Below are positions 60,354 through 64,000 of a stretch of 64,000 nucleotides of DNA, piece by piece (the stretch's first letter is position 1; each line of letters opens with the position of its first letter). The position numbers and the translations under genes are program-made. The DNA is from Shimazuella alba (lineage in GTDB: Bacteria; Bacillota; Bacilli; Thermoactinomycetales; Thermoactinomycetaceae): NCBI RefSeq assembly GCF_009831235.1, contig NZ_WUUL01000007.1, positions 1 through 64,000 of the forward strand. The letters are read 5' to 3'. Under the pieces are notes generated by a model, which saw nothing but the letters and a program-made list of their open reading frames with translations, ran no database searches and was not told the origin of the DNA.

Positions 60354-61430
60354 TTAGTCCGTTCTATGATCCAAATACGAAGTAACAACAAACTCAAATA
60401 CAACTTTCCCTACAGCGAGTGTGGGAACTGCTAGTAATAGTCCCCATACACCTGCTATTTCCTCCCCTACTAAAAGAGCAAATATAATAGCAAGTGGATG
60501 GAGATGTAACGATCTTCCTACGATTTGTGGTGAAATAACATTTCCTTCTAATAATTGGACAGCCATATTCACAATAACGGTGCCGATCACGAGTTTAAAT
60601 GATATGGTACAGGCTACTAAGATTGCTGGGATTGCACCAAAAAAAGGTCCTACATAAGGGATTACATTGAATAAAGCTACCAAAAAAGCAAACAAAAAGG
60701 CATAGGGCAGCCCTATGATTTTGTAACCAATAAATGCAAGAATTCCAATGATAAAACAAACGATAACCTGACCTCTCAAATAATTTCCTAACACGAGATC
60801 AATACTGCGAAATAAACGTGCGATCTCTGATCGACGATTTTTTGGTAGCATCGTGAGAAAAAAACTCTCAATCCGATCGATATCTTTTAACATGTAAAAA
60901 GAAAGAAAAGGGATGATGAGCAGAAGAAAAAGTTGGTTTAATAAACTGCCCAAACTCCCCATTAAACCAGCAATCCAATTACTAAACTTTTTTTCTATTC
61001 CTGCTACCATCTGTTCTAATTTAATGTGCATATTGTGAGGTAAAACATCTTCACTATGATCATGATACTTATGCCACAAGGTGTTAAACTGCTGATTCCA
61101 TTCTGGAAGATGGGTAACGAGCTGGTTGACTTGTTTCTCTAAAGTAGGAAATAAATTCATAAATAACACAGTGATGGATAATAAAAAAACAGCATATATA
61201 AGCAAAATCGCCATAAAACGCGGAACTTTACGCCTGGACAACAAATTGACAATCGGATTTAGTAAATAGGCGATGAACACTGCCAAAAAGAAAGGAACAA
61301 ATACCGCTTTTAGAAAATATCCGATATGGTGAAACAAGGAACCTAGTTGGATCAGTAAATATACACTTCCTAAAATAACAAATAAAAATACCGACAGTTG
61401 GAAAAAACGGGACTGTAAAAGTCTCTCCAT
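60354..61430 (-). CDS. yrrI: AI-2E family transporter (YrrI)
   Basis: 358 residues with eight hydrophobic segments (FFQLSVFLFVILGSVYLLIQ, FLKAVFVPFFLAVFIAYLL, ILLIYAVFLLSITVLFMNLF, LFLLLIIPFLSFYMLKDIDR, IVCFIIGILAFIGYKIIGLP and others) and the family motif VIPYVGPFFGAIPAILVA, then LVGEEIAGVWGLLLAVP. The family exports small molecules or ions; its link to AI-2 is not general. GAGGTGAA lies 6 nt ahead of the ATG. In Bacillus the equivalent gene stands between yrrD/yrzQ and alaS, as here, although several cassette genes are inserted in this genome. Confidence 0.92.
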   Translation of the reverse strand: MERLLQSRFFQLSVFLFVILGSVYLLIQLGSLFHHIGYFLKAVFVPFFLAVFIAYLLNPIVNLLSRRKVPRFMAILLIYAVFLLSITVLFMNLFPTLEKQVNQLVTHLPEWNQQFNTLWHKYHDHSEDVLPHNMHIKLEQMVAGIEKKFSNWIAGLMGSLGSLLNQLFLLLIIPFLSFYMLKDIDRIESFFLTMLPKNRRSEIARLFRSIDLVLGNYLRGQVIVCFIIGILAFIGYKIIGLPYAFLFAFLVALFNVIPYVGPFFGAIPAILVACTISFKLVIGTVIVNMAVQLLEGNVISPQIVGRSLHLHPLAIIFALLVGEEIAGVWGLLLAVPTLAVGKVVFEFVVTSYLDHRTD

Positions 61431-61521
61431 ATCCGTTCACCTCATTGATGTTAGGATACGAAAATTGTCCTTAGATTATGTCCAAAAGTCGGTTTTGGTT
61501 TATGAAATTAAATCATATTGG

Positions 61522-61554
61522 TGGTGGGAAGTATATTCTCTTTACTTCCCACCA
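61522..61554 (-). terminator. Stem-loop ending the 61.6-kb cassette
   Basis: TGGTGGGAAGTA and TACTTCCCACCA form a perfect 12-bp stem with a 9-nt loop just beyond the stop of the minus-strand gene at 61574. Confidence 0.8.
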
Positions 61555-61573
61555 TTCTCAGTTTCTGACGATC

Positions 61574-61915
61574 TCAGCCTCCATGGAAGGATGAGACCCG
61601 TACCTTCTTCCCGTCGTAAGTCAGCTCATCGGCCATACACATAGCCATCGGAGGGATCTGCATCTGGAGAATGGGAACCTGAGCATTTCCCTTGGATTTA
61701 ATGGAAATGATACGAATAGTATCCGATATATCTACTCGCCTCTGCGTGGAGCGTTCCCACATCGCAATGGGCTGATCCGAGCTTCGAGTGAAACACAAAG
61801 CAACTGGATCAAAAGCAACTCCCTTGATGTGATAGACCGTGCAATTTCGAGGAGTTCCGAAAACGACTGCAAACATATTGTTCTCACCCGGAACAAGGCA
61901 GACATCCACCTGCAT
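61574..61915 (-). CDS. Orphan cassette gene, beta-rich protein (113 aa)
   Basis: The start is ATG 61915 because GGAGGAC lies 3 nt upstream. The product starts MQVDVCLVPGENNMFAVVFG and continues through TVYHIKGVAFDPVALCFTRS and VDISDTIRIISIKSKGNAQV, then ILQMQIPPMAMCMADELTYD. It is rich in beta strands, with several Cys but no membrane segment. Third positions are clearly G/C-rich (ATC, GTC, AAG, CTC) compared with the DUF1963 gene beside it. It has its own promoter (61953-61982) and a 12-bp stem-loop. The fold could be a small beta barrel. The family is unknown. It is one of the best-defined cassettes of the set. Confidence 0.75.
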   Translation of the reverse strand: MQVDVCLVPGENNMFAVVFGTPRNCTVYHIKGVAFDPVALCFTRSSDQPIAMWERSTQRRVDISDTIRIISIKSKGNAQVPILQMQIPPMAMCMADELTYDGKKVRVSSFHGG

Positions 61916-61952
61916 TTTGTCCTCCAACAGGAAATAGAAACTAAATTGTTAC

Positions 61953-61982
61953 AGTATAAAACAATTAAATCATCTATTTCAA
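61953..61982 (-). promoter_or_regulatory. Promoter of the 61.6-kb cassette
   Basis: On the minus strand TTGAAA, an 18-nt spacer and TATACT lie 37 nt ahead of the ATG at 61915. Confidence 0.65.
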
Positions 61983-61987
61983 AAAAT

Positions 61988-62722
61988 CTAGTAACATTGC
62001 CAAATAAATTTACCTGCTGGTCTTTGCTTATCCGTATCTACAAACACATAACCTGAGCCACTGTCTCCAAAGTTGGCAAAGGGACAATAATACTCATTTG
62101 GACCCGCTTCGGAAATCCAAACAAAATCATCTTCTCCCACTTTTAGCTGATATGACTTTTTACCTTCATATCCAGAAGTCTCCCCTATTGGCAATTCGGA
62201 AAGATTAGTCGCTTTCACATGAAAACCGTAATCTAACTGCACCACAAAGCGATAGTTTTCTCCCATATCCTCCGAAGATTGTATCCAAATCGGTGTACCT
62301 CCCAAATGTGTCCAAGCAGGATGCTGTTCATCCTCTGATTCTTCTTTGGTTTCCCATGATTGTACAGCTAGATCTGGAAGCATTACTGTCTTATCATTAG
62401 GTAACTCTGTTACGGATGTATTGCTCCATTCTCCTGATTCTTGAATAAGAGCTTTATTGCATCCACTATCCGCCTCCCATGTACTGCAACCACCTTCATT
62501 TTCACATTGAAACAAATATAGAACTCGTCCTTCTTTTCCAAGTGGAAGTCGCTCCCTATGATGTTTCATTTGAAATAAAAAAGTCATGGGAACCTCACAT
62601 TCTTTGCAAACAGGCCACTTTGCTATGGACAGACCAACAGGAAGTCCGCCAAATTTCACATCATTATCCTTCACTTTTGCATCTGTTGTACCTGCAAATA
62701 CCAATTTGGGTATATGTATCAA
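61988..62722 (-). CDS. DUF1963 / YwqG-like protein
   Basis: 244 residues from TTG 62722 with GGAGAAATTC upstream. The family features are GGLPVGLSIAKWPVCKECEV and PMTFLFQMKHH near the front (with a C-x-x-C pair), LYLFQCENEGGCSTWEADSG, and the C-terminal CPFANFGDSGSGYVFVDTDK. DUF1963 proteins are widespread; some are toxin-immunity-like, but no function is established. There is no signal peptide. The spacing and strand suggest independence from the small gene behind it. The extra Cys motif near residue 38 is unusual enough to suggest zinc binding. Confidence 0.75.
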   Translation of the reverse strand: MIHIPKLVFAGTTDAKVKDNDVKFGGLPVGLSIAKWPVCKECEVPMTFLFQMKHHRERLPLGKEGRVLYLFQCENEGGCSTWEADSGCNKALIQESGEWSNTSVTELPNDKTVMLPDLAVQSWETKEESEDEQHPAWTHLGGTPIWIQSSEDMGENYRFVVQLDYGFHVKATNLSELPIGETSGYEGKKSYQLKVGEDDFVWISEAGPNEYYCPFANFGDSGSGYVFVDTDKQRPAGKFIWQCY

Positions 62723-63100
62723 ATGAATTTCTCCTTAACAAGAATAGAACGTTCGACATGTCACCCTCTTTGGTATGGGTCACACCTCCCAAGCCCGATT
62801 AGTATGCCTTGAAGGACGCTAAATCTGAAACAAATCCTCCTCAAGCAGCGTAAACACGGAAGCAAGAAGCATCCATTTCATAACCGCTATGTGATCCACA
62901 GCATCTTGAAGTTTTTAAATTCTATCACTGAAATAAAGGCTGCTTCTGGAAATTTTCCTGCTCTCTCATTTAAAGGGAACCATCTATACTTAATTAAGCT
63001 AAGTTTAAATTGATCATATATAAACAAATTTTTAATGACAATCCTAATCCATAAATAATTATAACCTAGTAATATCACATGATATCGTTTGTCAAAAATA
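62723..63100. other. Gene-free stretch ahead of the DUF1963 gene
   Basis: A short readable piece near 62815-62870 (LKDAKSETNPPQAA then RKQEASIS) is interrupted by a stop; it looks like the end of a lost gene. The rest is AT-rich with no open gene. The promoter of the DUF1963 gene should lie near 62730-62800. Confidence 0.35.
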
Positions 63101-63138
63101 AACACGCCCTTACCAGATAATGCCGGTAAGGGCGTGTT
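63101..63138. terminator. Terminator of the yrrD cluster
   Basis: AACACGCCCTTACC and GGTAAGGGCGTGTT form a perfect 14-bp stem with a 10-nt loop, 15 nt beyond the stop of the small gene at 63153. Confidence 0.88.
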
Positions 63139-63152
63139 CGAAAGTTTGGATG

Positions 63153-63323
63153 TTATCTAGCAAAACCGAGTTTGCGTAAAAATTGTTTTGCTAATAAGCG
63201 TGAAAAAGTACCACCAACGAACAAATTACGCTTTAACTTTCGCATCGTCTGTGCATTTCTACCGAAATATGCGACACCAGTAATCATTGCACCAATAAAC
63301 GTTAGAAGATAAATACTTTTCAT
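63153..63323 (-). CDS. Small basic membrane-anchored protein (56 aa), DUF3918/YrzQ-like
   Basis: ATG 63323 follows GGGAGGAATAAGC. The product MKSIYLLTFIGAMITGVAYF starts with a hydrophobic segment and goes on with GRNAQTMRKLKRNLFVGG and a basic end (LLAKQFLRKLGFAR). Size, N-terminal helix and a basic tail agree with the short YrzQ-type proteins found between yrrD and yrrI in Bacillus. The gene is 12 nt behind the zinc-ribbon gene and is followed by a strong terminator, so it is the last gene of the yrrD unit. Function unknown. Confidence 0.75.
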   Translation of the reverse strand: MKSIYLLTFIGAMITGVAYFGRNAQTMRKLKRNLFVGGTFSRLLAKQFLRKLGFAR

Positions 63324-63335
63324 GCTTATTCCTCC

Positions 63336-63548
63336 CTATAAAGCTTGATATTCTGGAGAGTTACTGCTCGGGTCTTCCAGAAATAAATCATTTAAAGAGG
63401 TCAAACTTCCGTCTTCTTCTACCTGGTAGATATTTTGAATATCACTACCATCGGTTGTCATTTCTATATAACAATGCCAGCAGTATAGTTGGTTTGTGCC
63501 TACCTTTCCCAGGTCGTGAGAATGGCAATTGGGGCAGCGAAGTAACAT
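63336..63548 (-). CDS. Small zinc-ribbon protein (70 aa), YrzR-like position
   Basis: The product starts MLLRCPNCHSHDLGKVGTNQ and contains YCWHCYIEM, that is CPNC and CWHC, a four-Cys zinc ribbon. The remaining part is acidic (NIYQVEEDGSLTSLNDLFLE). AAAAGGGGAA lies 6 nt ahead of the ATG. It is 14 nt behind the yrrD-like gene and 12 nt ahead of the YrzQ-like gene; this three-gene order matches Bacillus, where the middle gene is a short protein of unknown function. A role in binding nucleic acid or protein is possible. Confidence 0.8.
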   Translation of the reverse strand: MLLRCPNCHSHDLGKVGTNQLYCWHCYIEMTTDGSDIQNIYQVEEDGSLTSLNDLFLEDPSSNSPEYQAL

Positions 63549-63562
63549 GGTAATTCCCCTTT

Positions 63563-64000
63563 TTAATGTGCATCTTTTAGCACATATCCAGTTTCTGAAG
63601 GGATTAGCATTCCTTTGTCCCAGTCAACTGGACTTTCTACTTGAAATATTTTGCGACCATCTCGTAAATCGTTGAGAAGGCCATTGGATAACTCATACCC
63701 TACCAATGTTCCCATTTCTAGGGAAAAGTAGACATTTTGAACCAATCCAAGAAAAGTTCCATTGGAAAGCATGACGATACGACCCTTCAGGCTTTTTTCA
63801 CCCGTGAGCAAGCATGTATACGCTTCCTCTTTTTTCGTGAACGGGAGTAGAGATTCTGCACTCTCCACGATTACAGCATCTCTTCCTGCGTTCATTATTT
63901 TGTCGACAGGGAGAAACTGTCGATGCCGCCACCAACCACAATGTTCTAGCATACAACCAACAAAACGCTGCTCGCTGTTAAATAAAAGATCGACAACCGC
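63563..64000 (-). CDS. yrrD: PRC-barrel protein YrrD, C-terminal part (runs off the window)
   Basis: The frame is open from the window edge (AVVDLLFNSEQRFVGC is read before the internal ATG at 63952), so the true start lies beyond 64000. The visible part contains LPVDKIMNAGRDAVIVESAE, then LKGRIVMLSNGTFLGLVQNV and YELSNGLLNDLRDGRKIF, a PRC-barrel repeat as in YrrD. PRC-barrels occur in ribosome maturation and photosynthetic proteins; for YrrD no function is known. Its place ahead of the zinc-ribbon and YrzQ-like genes and of yrrI supports the name. The 3' end is intact. Confidence 0.85.
   Translation of the reverse strand, partial: AVVDLLFNSEQRFVGCMLEHCGWWRHRQFLPVDKIMNAGRDAVIVESAESLLPFTKKEEAYTCLLTGEKSLKGRIVMLSNGTFLGLVQNVYFSLEMGTLVGYELSNGLLNDLRDGRKIFQVESPVDWDKGMLIPSETGYVLKDAH

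Overview
The window looks like chromosome of a low-GC, endospore-forming member of the Bacillota. The supporting signs are a Bacillus-type yrrD-yrrI-alaS-yrzL-yrrK-yrzB-mltG neighbourhood with a T-box leader on alaS, a qoxABCD terminal oxidase operon, AGGAGG-type ribosome binding sites and a decayed GerK-type germinant receptor. The overall flavour would fit a Bacillales / Thermoactinomycetaceae-like genome, but that placement is inference. No rRNA or tRNA gene was seen.

Layout. 1-1.4 kb: prophage remnant (terminase small subunit, A118-type portal), all frameshifted. 1.9-2.9 kb: a heptamer repeat array in front of a membrane protein gene. 3.1-4.7 kb: ribU relic, then a two-gene RiPP-like locus (42-codon peptide plus HExxH peptide-modifying enzyme). 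5.1-8.9 kb: qoxDCBA on the minus strand. 9.4-10.8 kb: TPR regulator overlapping a 24-codon peptide gene. 10.9-12.4 kb: acyl-CoA synthetase. 12.8-13.8 kb: inducible erm gene with leader peptide and attenuator. 14.5-21.7 kb: a graveyard of broken genes (gerKB/KC, Tn3-type transposase and resolvase, IS6, two IS3 relics) enclosing an unknown 235-aa gene. 21.8-29.1 kb: ADP-ribosylglycohydrolase, Nudix, TPP enzyme plus MFS transporter, beta-lactamase-like serine hydrolase. 29.2-30.5 kb: decayed TnpB element. 30.5-35.7 kb: two-component system, lipoprotein, GltB-like protein. 35.8-39.7 kb: the Hen1-Pnkp RNA-repair operon. 39.9-51.2 kb: lipid kinase, CYTH, VOC, VWA lipoprotein, BaiN-like flavoprotein and a broken AAC(3), interleaved with small orphan genes. 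51.3-64 kb: PBP, mltG-yrzB-ruvX-ireB-alaS with T-box, GNAT, yrrI, DUF1963, yrzQ/yrzR-like and yrrD.

The most distinctive feature is a scattered set of about thirteen short, mostly single-gene cassettes (at 13.9, 17.4, 21.0, 39.9, 41.6, 42.9, 43.8, 44.2, 46.6, 50.5, 58.9, 59.9 and 61.6 kb). Each is unrelated to its neighbours, uses more G/C-ending codons than the surrounding genes, and most are followed by a long GC-rich perfect stem-loop without a strong T tract. Two are tandem paralogues resembling a phage protein family. They look like foreign, phage- or actinobacteria-like single-gene insertions and are not explained by any mobile element visible here.

Systems that work together: HExxH enzyme with its peptide; TPR regulator with its peptide; erm leader with erm; Hen1 with Pnkp; the histidine kinase with its response regulator; and the cell wall / translation block around alaS and mltG.
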